Assembly: GCF_009905375.1 (NCBI RefSeq)
Contig: NC_133653.1
Span: 81,666,911-81,730,910, forward strand
DNA length: 64,000 nucleotides
Reading direction: 5' to 3'
Source: Apium graveolens
Taxonomy: Eukaryota; Streptophyta; Magnoliopsida; Apiales; Apiaceae
Positions within the stretch are counted from its first letter, which is position 1, and every line of letters begins with the position of its first letter. This document shows, one piece after another, positions 11,406 to 21,538 of the stretch. A program made the translations under genes and the position numbers. Under the pieces are notes generated by a model. The model searched no databases. It saw nothing but the letters and a program-made list of their open reading frames with translations, and was not told the DNA's origin.

Positions 11406-12432
11406 CTACATTTGTCGGAACATATTGTGAGTCATCTTCCTTAATAGCTGTCTATTTCCCTTTTTTACCTTTTGATTTACTACTCGACTCCAAGCCTCAC
11501 GATCAGCCGGGTGCCTTAGTTTCTCATCCTTTTTACGTCCAACTACATGCCATGTCATAATTCTGGAAAACTCTTTGCACATGAACATTCTTTGCAACCT
11601 TGGATTTAGTGGAAAATACCTCATTCCATTTGCCGGCACTTTGTGAATCAACTTCTCCGGCTCGTTATTAACACCACTGCCTTTTTTTGTACAACCCACC
11701 TTGAAACTCCACAAGTATGACATTCAACATGCAACTATTTGGGCAATACAACATGCAACCCACCTTGAAACTGCCTTTTATTTTCTGCCCAATATAACAT
11801 GCAACTATTTGGGCATGCATGTATTTTCTCATAATGAAGACCTAAATCCTTAATGACCTTCTTTGCAGCATTGAAGGACAAAGACAGGTGGGCTTCAGGA
11901 AACGCTTCTTTTATTAGCTTAAGCAACTCCCCAAATACGGACTCATTAATTCCATGAACACACTTTAAATGATATAGTCTGATCATGAAACCTAATCGAG
12001 AAAAGTTAGTACATCCTGGGAATAATGGTTATTTTCCTTCCTCAACCCTTATATAAAACTTTTTTGCCTCTTCATTTGGTCTTCCTTCATAATTTTCCCA
12101 CTTTTTACCCATACACTTGAACATCTCGTCTATGTTATTCCCAAAATCCATCCCTGTTTCGTAATCTGTGAAGTTAGTACTAACCCTTGGCTTCATTTGT
12201 GAAGTTTCATAAATCCATTTGACATGTGCTAGGGAAGGAGCACTACAAACAAGATGGTCATTGATGACCTCTCTTGTATGCCATTAACGATCAATACAGT
12301 TTTTGCAAGGGCACTTCATTTCGTTGCCTCTCGCACAAACTGGAAGGCATTATCTAAAAAATATATCACCCCTTGTCTGTATTTTGCGCTATATCTTGGT
12401 AGTCCTATACAAACATTACTCTCAGAGTCCAT
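11406..12432 (-). pseudogene. TNP2-like CACTA transposase, N-terminal part only
   Basis: The minus frame can be followed from ATG at 12430-12432. A transposase-associated domain (CPCKNCIDR, then a stop, then WHTREVINDHLVCSAP) lies at about 12310-12225. Next come LYHLKCVHGIN and FPEAHLSLSFNAAKKVIKDL with the hallmark YEKIHACPNSCMLYWAENK (11986-11735), then NGMRYFPLNPRLQRMFMCKE with MTWHVVGRKKDEKLRHPADR (11723-11406). These are the conserved N-terminal blocks of plant TNP2 proteins in order. The catalytic core that should follow is missing and the frame runs out after EAWSRV, so this copy is internally deleted. Confidence 0.8.
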
Positions 12433-14259
12433 TACGAATGTCTAAACTTAGTTTGAACCTATTTTCACCTAGAAAAAATAGAGTAGATGTGACAATGAAC
12501 TTAAGTTTTTATACTTGACTATACTATGAGATAATTTATATAATAGTATACTACTATTAATGGAGGAACGGGGAAGATAAATATGGCGCTATCAACTGTA
12601 TTATAATCTTATACGTTAACTGCACATTTGCGCAAAATTTGAAAGATAAAAAACAGATATTAATTATGTAAAGTGTATTCAAGAAAGACTAATAGAGATC
12701 CTGCGAATAACACAAGGTGTACAAGAAGTAATATATGGCTCTATGCAATAAGGCTATCAGCTTAAAATTGAAAAGTGGTCATTATAAAAGTGTGTGAGTA
12801 CATAAAACATATCAGCATGACTGCAAGATACAGAGATACACAGAAGAAGCTTCTGTTAGAAACACTTTAAACAAAGAAAACAAAGAAGAAGCTTATAACA
12901 AAGCTTCTATTAGAATCACCATTTATACACTAAATACATAATATAAGTACCTACATTATACAAGTACGTAAATAGCGTACATATTTAGGTACCGCTTTAT
13001 GCGTACATATTAATAATCTTAATAGCGTACATGTGATAAGTTAGTTAAACATTACAAGGTACTGCTAACGCTGCAATTTAAAGAGAGGCTATTCCTCAAA
13101 ATTAAAAAAGATTATGATTACATAAAAGTTCTAAATAATTATATAATGTCAGTTATTTCTATATGAATATTAGACTAACAAAGATGATTTTATTAGTAAT
13201 CTTTGACCATAGTATGATGACTGCCTTATGACCCCTACATTTATACATACAGATAGCTCACACATTGCAACATAATCCATGTAGAACGCATTAACAAAAA
13301 ACAATTACTACTCTTATAAATTGAACAAATATAATACCCCAAATTCCCGTCTTAACCTCACATAACTCAATACACTAAACAAACTGAATATTAATCCATG
13401 TCATAAGACAAATACAGAAGCCCTTAAAGAGTAGTCAAGTACTCAAAAAAAATATTAACACCTACATATAGAGGAAACTACGAAAAAAGATTAAAAAACC
13501 CACATTCCAATCACAAAATAACTTTGAATCAGATTAAATATAAAGGAACACAATTAACTAACTAGAATCAAATTAAACATAAAATAACACATCCAAATCG
13601 CTAACAGCATTACAGAGAAATAAAAACATAAATTATTCAAAATCAAATTAGCACAAAGCATAAAACATCCGCAACAACACCTTATCACTAAACTTAACAC
13701 AAACCAACTCAATCTAATGAAAACTCATCCATAAAAATATATCAAAACAACAACGTACACAAATGCGCGAAACTAGGATTCGAGTTTAACCTGATGAGAT
13801 TCTTCGAAGTAATACGAGGCGCTTTAATCGCACCACCAATCAAACTACTTTCAGTGATATAAATCCCCCTATCAAACACACAATACAACATCGGTAACAT
13901 AAAAAATCAAATCATTACAACATAAATCAAACTAATAATTACATATATACAATTATACATACATTATGACACAAGCCCAAAACAAAGTGAAAAGAAACCC
14001 TAAATTATAAGTTTGAAACATAGGAAATTATAAACCCTAAATTATAAGCCCTAAATCAAAAGCCACAAATACTAAAGTAATATAAAATCCAAAAAGCCCC
14101 AAATCAAAAGCCCTAAAAAATAAACCCTAAATTAAAATTATTCAAAATATCTGTAAAATCAACCAATGTAAAGACCCCAAAGTATCTACAAGTTCAAAAT
14201 AAGTTCAAATTATTCAAACTGTTGCCAAGATTTAGAAAACGAAGCTCAGATTTATAAAT
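12433..14259. other. AT-rich stretch with short repeated words
   Basis: No frame or domain. Visible are a repeated AAGAAGCTT..TTCTRTTAGAA word at about 12840-12920, three copies of GCGTACAT between 12970 and 13030, and AAACCCTAAAT telobox-like words at about 13995, 14032 and 14121. Most likely the 5' part (promoter and leader intron) of the CACTA transposase gene. Confidence 0.3.
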
Positions 14260-14530
14260 AGAAGCCCATACTTACCAATCAAATCCCAGATTTACAACCA
14301 CCTTGAAAACAAATATCAGCAAAGAACAACCTTGGAAAAGTCTTGAGAATCCCAGATATTTGGCCGCCCAAATATCAACAAAGATTTACAGTTTAAGAAA
14401 TTAGCAAAGAGAAAGAGAGAGTGAGAAATAGTTAGACACAGTTTAAGGAAATTAAAGTAATATTTTTTGTTAGGGAGGGAAAGAGGCGCCCAAATTTTTA
14501 TCTTGGGAAAGTGTGTAGATCTGTGTCACA
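14260..14530 (-). promoter_or_regulatory. Candidate 5' leader of the CACTA transposase gene
   Basis: On the minus strand this is a CT-rich stretch (TCTCACTCTCTCTTTCTC) followed by GGTAAGTATGGG, a consensus splice donor at about 14272-14280. That arrangement fits a transcription start region and a leader intron upstream of the TNP2 start at 12432. No TATA box is assigned with confidence. Confidence 0.3.
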
Positions 14531-14649
14531 ATTTCATTTAAATATTTTTTGGTTTTTTATTAAATATTTACAATTTTAAATATTATAAGAAAATTGTAAA
14601 CCTAATATAAAATATATGTCAAAATAACACGATAATGATAAAATCAATC

Positions 14650-15590
14650 GGAATAATTATTCGTATAATAGGATCGTCGAACAAGAATTTTTAAAAAAGT
14701 AGAAACCATTCGGCACAAGAATCTACAAGGAACCCTTGATGACCGTAATTTGACTATTATAAAAGCATATGATATAAAATCTAAATTTTTTTAAAAAATT
14801 ACACATCTCTAAAATTAGTAGGTAATAACATCCGTACGGTTGGATCGTTGAACAAGAATTTTAAAAAAGTAGAATCACCACTCGGGACAAGACTTGGTTA
14901 GTTGACCGTAATTTGATTATTATAAAAACACACGATATAAAATATAATTTTTTTAAAAAAAATAGACATCTATAAAATTAGTAGGTATCATCATCCTTAT
15001 GGTTGGATCATTGAACAGGAATTTTAAAAAATAGAATCACCACTCGGGACAAGACTTGGTTATAGGAACCCGGGTTGACCGTAATTTGACTATGATAAAA
15101 ACACACGATAAAAAATCTAAATTTTTTTAAAAAAATTTACACATCTCTAAAATTAGTAGTATCATCATCCGTACGGTTGGATCATTGAACAAAAATTTTA
15201 AAAAAATAAAATCACCACTCGGGACAAGACTTGGTTATGGGAACCCGTGTTGACCGTAATTTGACTATTATAAAAACACAGGATATAAAATTTTAATTTT
15301 TTTAAAAAAATTTACACATCTCTAAATTTAGTAGGTAACCTCATCCGTACAGTTGGATCGTTGAACAAGAATTTTAAAAAAATAGAATCACCACTTGGAA
15401 CAAGCCTACGTAATGGGAACCCGTGTGCACCGTGGTTAGACTATTATAAAAGCACATGATATGAAATCTATTTTTTTTAAAAAAAAATTACATATCTCTA
15501 AAATTAGTAGGTATCATCATCCATACGGTTGGACCAATTAAAAATAATTTTAAACAAATTAGAACATGAATATAACAAATAAATTTTTAA
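14650..15590. repeat. ~170-bp tandem repeat array, about 5 copies
   Basis: A unit containing GGATCGTTGAACAAGAATTT, then CACTCGGGACAAGACTTGG, GTTGACCGTAATTTGACTA and ACACATCTCTAAAATTAGTA recurs with GGATC(G/A) at about 14671, 14842, 15005, 15179, 15355 and, degenerate, 15531. Spacings are 171, 163, 174, 176 and 176 bp. Copies differ by scattered substitutions and small deletions. Confidence 0.9.
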
Positions 15591-15659
15591 AAATGGTACA
15601 ATAGCTAGGGCAACACTAAATAACATATTGTAACACCAGAAAGCAAATGCAACGCTTAA

Positions 15660-15890
15660 AGTTCCACGCCAGCTGCCACATCAGTATTTGGGTCCCATTT
15701 GGGCCACGTCAGCATGCCACGTCAGCATTTGGGCCCCACATTTAGGACACCCTAATGCCACGCCAGCATTCTAACGTCAACATGCCACAACAGCATGCCA
15801 CGTTATCAGTAGGTCCCACATGTGCCACGTCAGAAAAATTTGACCCCTCACGTGGGACCTACATGCCACGTCAGCATGCCCCGTCAGCAA
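15660..15890. repeat. GC-rich CCACGTCAG repeat cluster
   Basis: Exact CCACGTCAG at 15704, 15717, 15825 and 15866 with variants (CCACGCCAGC, CCACATCAG, CCCCGTCAGC) throughout, interspersed with GGTCCCA and GGGCCCCA words. Each copy carries the ACGTCA core recognised by plant bZIP proteins. The block stands out against AT-rich neighbours. Confidence 0.75.
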
Positions 15891-15895
15891 CTATG

Positions 15896-15900
15896 GGTCC
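15896..15900. repeat. Target-site duplication GGTCC, left of solo LTR
   Basis: GGTCC immediately precedes the LTR end AGTGACGG and is repeated at 32296-32300 immediately after the other end. Confidence 0.8.
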
Positions 15901-16439
15901 AGTGACGGCCTCAACCCCGGGGTCAGGAGTTGACGTCACTAACAACAATAATAACTACATGATATAATCCAAATCAAATGTTAAATCATAAACACGACCC
16001 CTTTTTACCAAGAATTTTTCCAGGTTTAAGTATGACAGGTTACAACAACCACTAAAAAAACCAACTTATCTTAAACAATCCTGACAACTAAATTCATATA
16101 GCAACTCAAAAGGCCATCTTTGGCCCAACATGACTACCTCAGAAGAGTCTGGTACATAAGGAATCTGGAACTCTGCCCTGACTGCACAGGAAGGTCTCCT
16201 ATACATCTGCAATACATATATACAAAATATTCTGTAAGGGTGAGCAATCAATTGCTCAGCAGTACCACTATATGAATAACAAGTAAAATAGTTTATGATA
16301 AAATAGTTATAGGAACAGCAATTATAACTCGTTTATAAAACAAGTAAAACAGGTGTAAACTAGATATCAATAACTAGCATGCTCTATAAAACATCTCATT
16401 AGTTGTGATGTGTGAATACCAGAGTTCAATTTTAGCATG

Positions 16440-16610
16440 CCATTTTTATTTCTAAATCTTCTATTCCATTACAGGAACCACAAAGCCATTGGTCCCGTTA
16501 CGGGGACTCAAAATCATTTGTTAGTTACGGGAACCTCAAAATCATTTGTTTCGTTACAAGAACCTCAAAATCATTTGTTCCGTTACGGGAACCTCAAAAT
16601 CACACTCAGA
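16440..16610. repeat. 28-29 bp short tandem repeat inside the solo LTR
   Basis: A unit with CGTTACGGGAACCTCAAAAT and CATTTGTT repeats with CTCAAAATC at 16507, 16535, 16564 and 16593, plus a degenerate copy before. The second LTR copy at 36060 starts downstream of this part, so polymorphism cannot be judged here. Confidence 0.85.
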
Positions 16611-17537
16611 TATGAATGAATTAGATGATCCCTGGTGAGACAGCTGATCAGGCTATCTCCATAGGACGGCTCCATCTGCCATCCCATGAAACTTGTTCCG
16701 GAACTCAGAGACTAGCTAGGTCCCTGTCACGCTGGACTAGTGGTTTAAATAGGGTGCGCAACCACTTCGCCTCTTACGCTATCTTTCTGGTCGTTAGGGG
16801 CCCTTGCGCACGCTCATCCAATTATCTGATCAACTTTATCCAGTTTTCAAACTACTTACATATCTCTTTGAAAACAGTTCTATCACAGCACACCTTCCAA
16901 AACATTTTCATTTTATTCAAAATTTAGAGATAGGCATTTTCAGATGTTACTTTTCCCCCAAAACATAACTTAGCAAAACAATTTAAACACAGGGGATACG
17001 TAACTTAAAATGTTATGTTCCAGTACATAATTTAAATCAGCAATTATTCATATATTACTGAACCATAAAGATATGGTCAGGGGTACTTGCCTTACAGAGC
17101 TTTACAACTATTTTTGATTGACCTTGAACCGATTTGGACACTTGGCTTTATCGCCTTACTATTTGACTATCCTGATCCGACCTCGACACTCAGGCCCTTC
17201 GATTGGAACCTTGCAGAGCTTGTCGACTGATCACTAGGTTATCATTAGTCCAACGCCAACTCTCGGCTTTCCGACTAGAATCTACGGAGTCGAAATACCC
17301 TAAGTTAGACATTCGATTATGCTTGACATATCCTCGCTAACACTCTACCCGTACAAAACCCGACTCGTAACATATGCATTATTGCAATACACGTATCAGC
17401 TAGGGTTCACGTTCTCAAAAATCGGTTAAGTGTTTGCTTCCAGAAAATACGTTTACTCGTCATTTTACGAAATTAGGGTTATTGGTTTTAGCAAAATATT
17501 TCACCACAACATACAATCAGGTTTCGCATAAAATATA

Positions 17538-17542
17538 TATAC
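17538..17542. repeat. Target-site duplication TATAC, left of Tat element
   Basis: TATAC directly before the LTR start TGATAGGG; the same five bases follow the 3' LTR at 30676-30680. Confidence 0.9.
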
Positions 17543-18261
17543 TGATAGGGTACAAGAGACCCGGATAGGCGTCAACCTGGACTAAAGGAATACAGGCTCA
17601 ACTAACCAGCTAAGACCCCCCCCAGGCCAATCAAGTATTGGAGCCCAGGCCCGGGTCTATCCTATTACCCGGATCCAGGTCCACCTGCATACCCTGATCC
17701 GGATCAGGACTAAGACCACCGTGAGGGGGGTCCCAGCAAACACATGCACATCCCACAACCCGCCAAGGAAGGGTACGTGGGCACGTGACTATGACAGTTA
17801 TCAACAACCAACACACCAGACAAGCGCGGCGCGTGTCAGAAGGCCGTTAGGACACTCTGGAGGTGGTCCTCACCTGGACACGTGTAAGCAATCCACCCAA
17901 GCCAGGCGTCCTCCACTCTCAAGATCCAACGGCCCAGATATAGAGGTAACTACCCCTAAACCCTACCTTGGGGCTATATATACCCCCAAGGCTGAAGGGT
18001 TTAGGGGTTGGAAAATATTCACACCCTTGCGCACTCACACTCTCTCATATATTCATACACACACAGCAGCCTTTCCATTACATACATACATCTTCATCTT
18101 CTCCAAAGCCATGTTCTTATTCTTACACTGGAGGCGCCGTAGGAGCCAAACCCCCCTTCCGGTGTTGTTTTGCAGGCACCCAACCAGCAGCCACACCTCA
18201 TCCACACCCAGAAGGTCCAGGAACGGCGTCGGACGGAGCCGCCCGCTCACCGGAGTTATCA
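17543..18261 (+). repeat. Tat element 5' LTR
   Basis: Starts TGATAGGGTACAAGAG, ends CGGAGTTATCA; same length as the 3' LTR. Carries a TATA box at about 17975-17982 and several CCGGATC words. Confidence 0.95.
17966..17991 (+). promoter_or_regulatory. TATA box of the Tat LTR inside an inverted repeat
   Basis: TATATATA is flanked by CCTTGGGG on the left and CCCCAAGG on the right, forming a near-perfect 26-bp palindrome. The same arrangement is kept in the 3' LTR at about 30380-30405. It is the only strong TATA candidate in the LTR and would place the RNA start near 18005-18015, just before a CT-rich stretch. Confidence 0.65.
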
Positions 18262-18263
18262 TT

Positions 18264-18280
18264 TGGCGCTAGAAGGAGGG
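18264..18280 (+). other. Primer binding site of the Tat element
   Basis: TGGCGCTAGAAGGAGGG begins two bases after the LTR and starts with TGG, as expected for pairing with a tRNA CCA end. The tRNA cannot be named with confidence. Confidence 0.7.
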
Positions 18281-18737
18281 GCGCTCCATCCTTGGGTCTC
18301 GGTGCCCCTGGATTCACCTTCATCAGCAAACTCTTGAGAGAGTCCACTTTTAAGCCTGTAAGAACACAAGCAACCAAACCCTTTCTTGAATATGAATGTT
18401 CATTTTAGCAACGTTTGTATGAGCTCGTTACTTTAGGCCACGTTTGTGTGCGCCCGCTCTTGTTTGTTAAATTCTGGTTGTGTAGGGTTTGATAATCTTG
18501 ATAGTCTTGAAGCCTGGGGTTTAATAGTCTTGATAATTTTGAAACCCAGAACTATTTTAGCTTGCATATTTTCTTCTGTGTTTTAGAGCCCGCTGTTCTT
18601 GTTTAGTATTACTGTTAGCAAAGCCCAGAAAGTTTGTTTGCTGTTATTCTGGAAATTTTTTGTAGTCTTCAAAAAAGCAACCTCAGATCCACATTTGCAG
18701 CCTCAAATCTTGGTCAGTTGTTTGTACAATTGTGGTA
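18281..18737 (+). other. Untranslated leader of the Tat element
   Basis: No usable frame. It contains a repeated phrase 'agtcttgataatcttgaagcc' in two to three imperfect copies at about 18490-18545. Confidence 0.5.
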
Positions 18738-20460
18738 ATGGCAAGAGCAGGAAAAAGTACAGCTGGTAGGCCCTCCGCCAGTACCCATATTCAGGATCAA
18801 GACCCCTCTCAAGTTCAAGAACCTGGAGGAGAGAGGGAGACCTTCCAGGAGCAACCACTGACGCAGCATACCTCGGTCAGGGATGCTAGAAATGTCATAG
18901 AGCTCAATCAGTACAAGTACACCAATGTTCCAGTTGCAGAGGAGCATATGGCTAACTTAACAAGCCATGAACTTGCTGAAGCAATCAGGCTCTACAGAGA
19001 TGAACAAGCCCGGGCTCAGATAGAATTTGAACAAGATGATGAGCAAGAAGAGACCGGGGACTCTCAGCAATCCAGGAGATCTGTCTTCGACCGAATTGGG
19101 GCTAAGGCAAAGAAGAATAAAAAAGAGCCTAGTAAGAAGGAGACAGAAGCAACCAGAAAGAAAAAGTTAGAAGAAATCAGAGAACAGATAAGAAAGGAAG
19201 AAGAGGCAAAGCTGGAGCAAAAAATTCAGAAAAGAATGCAGCTGGAGGAGGAGAGGCTCCTAGCTAAAACAAGAGGCAAAAGAACTCGGAGGGACCCTAC
19301 CCCCGAACTCATTTCTGATGACGAAGAGGAGGGCCAGAAAGATCTTAAAGACATGATTTACGAGCTCCAGAGAAAAATGGAGAAAGATTCTGGGTTGGAA
19401 GTTGGGGAGACCCTCACGCCCTTTAGTCACTCCTTAGAAGCCATCCCTCGACAGAAAAATCTCAAACACTACAACTTCGACTCTTTCGATGGATTGGGGG
19501 ATCCGGAAGAGCACCTCAACTACTACGAACAAATAGCTCAGATATATTATTACAATGACTTGACAAAATCCAGATTCTTCGCCTCGACCCTCAAAGAGGG
19601 GCTCAAAGATGGTTCAACAGAATCCCATCAAGAAGCATCCACTCCTGGAAAGAATTCAGAGGAGCCTTCCTTAGAAGATTCAGAGCCAATAAAACACATG
19701 AAATGCACATGTGCCACCTGGAGACAATCCGCCAGTATGATAACGAAGCACTCTCAGCCAATATGCGGAGGTTCCAGGAAGCCATCAACAAAGTTTTGAA
19801 TCTCGATGAAAGGGAGGCTCTAAGCATATTTCGAAGGAACCTGGATCCAGAACACAATGAGAGGTATATTGTGGAGTTGATAAACAAAGAGCCCCAAAGC
19901 CTGGCCGCTGCTTATTCTATGGTAGCCCGGTTCATAAAAGAAACAGACATTCTCCAGGCGATGAGAATGACTCGGAATGGAGGAAACAGGAATAAATCTT
20001 CTGATGACCGACCGAAAGGGGGTTACCATCAGGAGAAAAAGTTCAAACAAAGCAACCAAACCCAGCAGACAAATGTTGTACAAAACACTCCAATATTTCA
20101 AAGATTGGGTCCGAAGACAGAACCCAAAAGCGATCCCGGTCCACCTAGGTAGGCAAGGGAGCCTAGGCAAGAGCCAGAGTGGACACCACTAAACAGGACC
20201 CGGAAGAAATACTGAAAGAGATCAAGGGAAAGCCATTCTATTATCCTCCAAAGCCAATGCAGACTCCCCCAGAGAGCAGGCCTTACAACAGGCAGTGCGA
20301 CTATCATGAAACCCATGGGCACAAGACTGAAAATTGTCTCTCTTTAAAATACTTCATTGAAGATCAAATCAAGAAAGGCAACCTGAATCAATACATCTCA
20401 AGGGAGACAAATCAGAGAGAAGAAAGGCAAAGGAAGGGTAAGAATATAGTAAATGTGGTC
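18738..20460 (+). pseudogene. gag: Tat gag polyprotein (frameshifted)
   Basis: The ATG at 18738 (MARAGKST) is the natural start; GTG at 18732 is in frame but unnecessary. The N-terminal part is charged with a long Lys/Glu-rich helical stretch (about residues 130-190). The capsid-like region (HYNFDSFDGLGDPEEHLNYY) loses frame near 19605, continues as HMCHLETIRQYDNEALSANM to an in-frame TAG at 20150-20152, shifts again near 20200, and ends with the Tat-type zinc knuckle CDYHETHGHKTENC at about 20297-20338. Two one-base shifts and one stop mean no complete Gag is made from this copy. Confidence 0.85.
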
Positions 20461-21538
20461 CTAGGAGGGTCACACTCTCCCCCTAGGAGCCTGGGCTTAG
20501 GAGATGAGGTGTTCTCCGTCCAATCCTACCCGGAGATGATGATCTCATTCAGTAGCAAGGATTATGAAGGAGTCAACCCGAATCACAACGAAGGCTTGGT
20601 TGTAACACTAGATATCTTTGACAACGAAGTAAGAAGGATGCTAATTGATAATGGATCTTCAGTAAATATACTCTTCAAGCATACTGTGGATAGGATGAAG
20701 CTTGGGAGCGTACGCTCCAATGAATGGAAAGAGGACTCTTTGTATGGGTTCGAGAACAACTTGGTCCCGATCCAGGGAACTTTATACTTGCCAGTTATAT
20801 TTGGATCGGGCCCAAACCAAGTTACCCATGTGATAAAGTTCTACGTGATCAATACTCCTTCATCCTACAACGGCATAATCGGGCGCTCAGCCCTAACCAG
20901 GATCCAAGTAATCACCTCCATATCACATTTGAAAATCAAATTCCCAACTCCAACCGGGGTAGGAGAAATCAAGGGAGACTATGAGGTAGCTGAAAGATGT
21001 TATAGCCAGGCTCTAGTAATGGCCGAAACTCATCAAGACAACAAGAGAAAGTTCGTGGTGCTCCGGAAACGACAAAGTATCAAGAAACATCGCCCCCACT
21101 CAAGGGATGATGCGAGAAAAGAAGTTCAGACCATAGAGTCCCTCTCAGACCCAAAAGCAACCAAACCAAGCTCAGAAGAGCAAAAAAGCAACCAAGTCAC
21201 AGAAGGGATTGAATTGAGCCTAGGCCTTGGCCAAACCAACCCTACTGTGCAAGCAACCAACCCTGAAACAATTGAAGTAGGGGCAAGCAACCAAAATGAG
21301 ATGACAACCCAGAGTCAAATCTACATGAAAAAGAATACAGAGGCCCGAATCCAACAGTTGGTATCAAATATGGATCAATCCAAGATAGAGGCCGTTGTAG
21401 AAACGGAAACAATTCTGATCAATAAAAGCGATCTTTCCAAGAAGATAAAGATAGGGTCCGGGCTCGAGGCTAATTTCAGAAAAGACCTGGTATCACTACT
21501 CCAAGGGTATTCTGATATTTGCTTGGACCCCAAGAGAC
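20461..21538 (+). CDS. pol: Tat aspartic protease region
   Basis: Same open frame as the gag C-terminus (20179-21651). The retroviral-type aspartic protease motif appears as MLIDNGSSVNILF at about 20638-20676, where Tat elements typically have D-N/S-G-S-S; the second half includes YNGIIGRSALTRI (about 20871-20910). A hydrophilic linker with repeated SNQ and ATKPSS words follows. The frame must shift near 21520-21535 to enter RT (SDICLDP here versus an expected DIFAWTP), so one base is probably missing. Confidence 0.8.

Larger units (their letters stand above)
7833..14560 (-). mobile_element. CACTA (En/Spm-type) transposon, decayed; right border uncertain
   Basis: The left end is a consensus terminus CACTACAAGAAA at 7833 inside the copia RT. 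It is followed by about 500 bp of subterminal motifs and then minus-strand remnants of CACTA proteins, ordered as expected for an element whose 5' end lies to the right: TNP2-like N-terminal region (12432-11406), Transposase_24-like region (11270-10343), acidic tail (9354-9112). No matching right terminus (TTTCTTGTAGTG) was found by eye, so the right border is set at the end of the leader-like stretch. Assigning the coding remnants to this terminus rather than to the CACTA-like end at 32556 is an inference. Confidence 0.6.

Noticed and set aside
13985..14140. Interstitial telomere sequence
   Set aside because: Only isolated AAACCCTAAAT words, never consecutive CCCTAAA repeats.
17721..18408. 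Long plus-strand frames (183 and 146 codons) in the Tat LTR, also seen at 30135-30754
   Set aside because: They occur only because the LTR is duplicated; they contain the TATA box and transcription start region, are truncated differently in the two LTRs and match no family.
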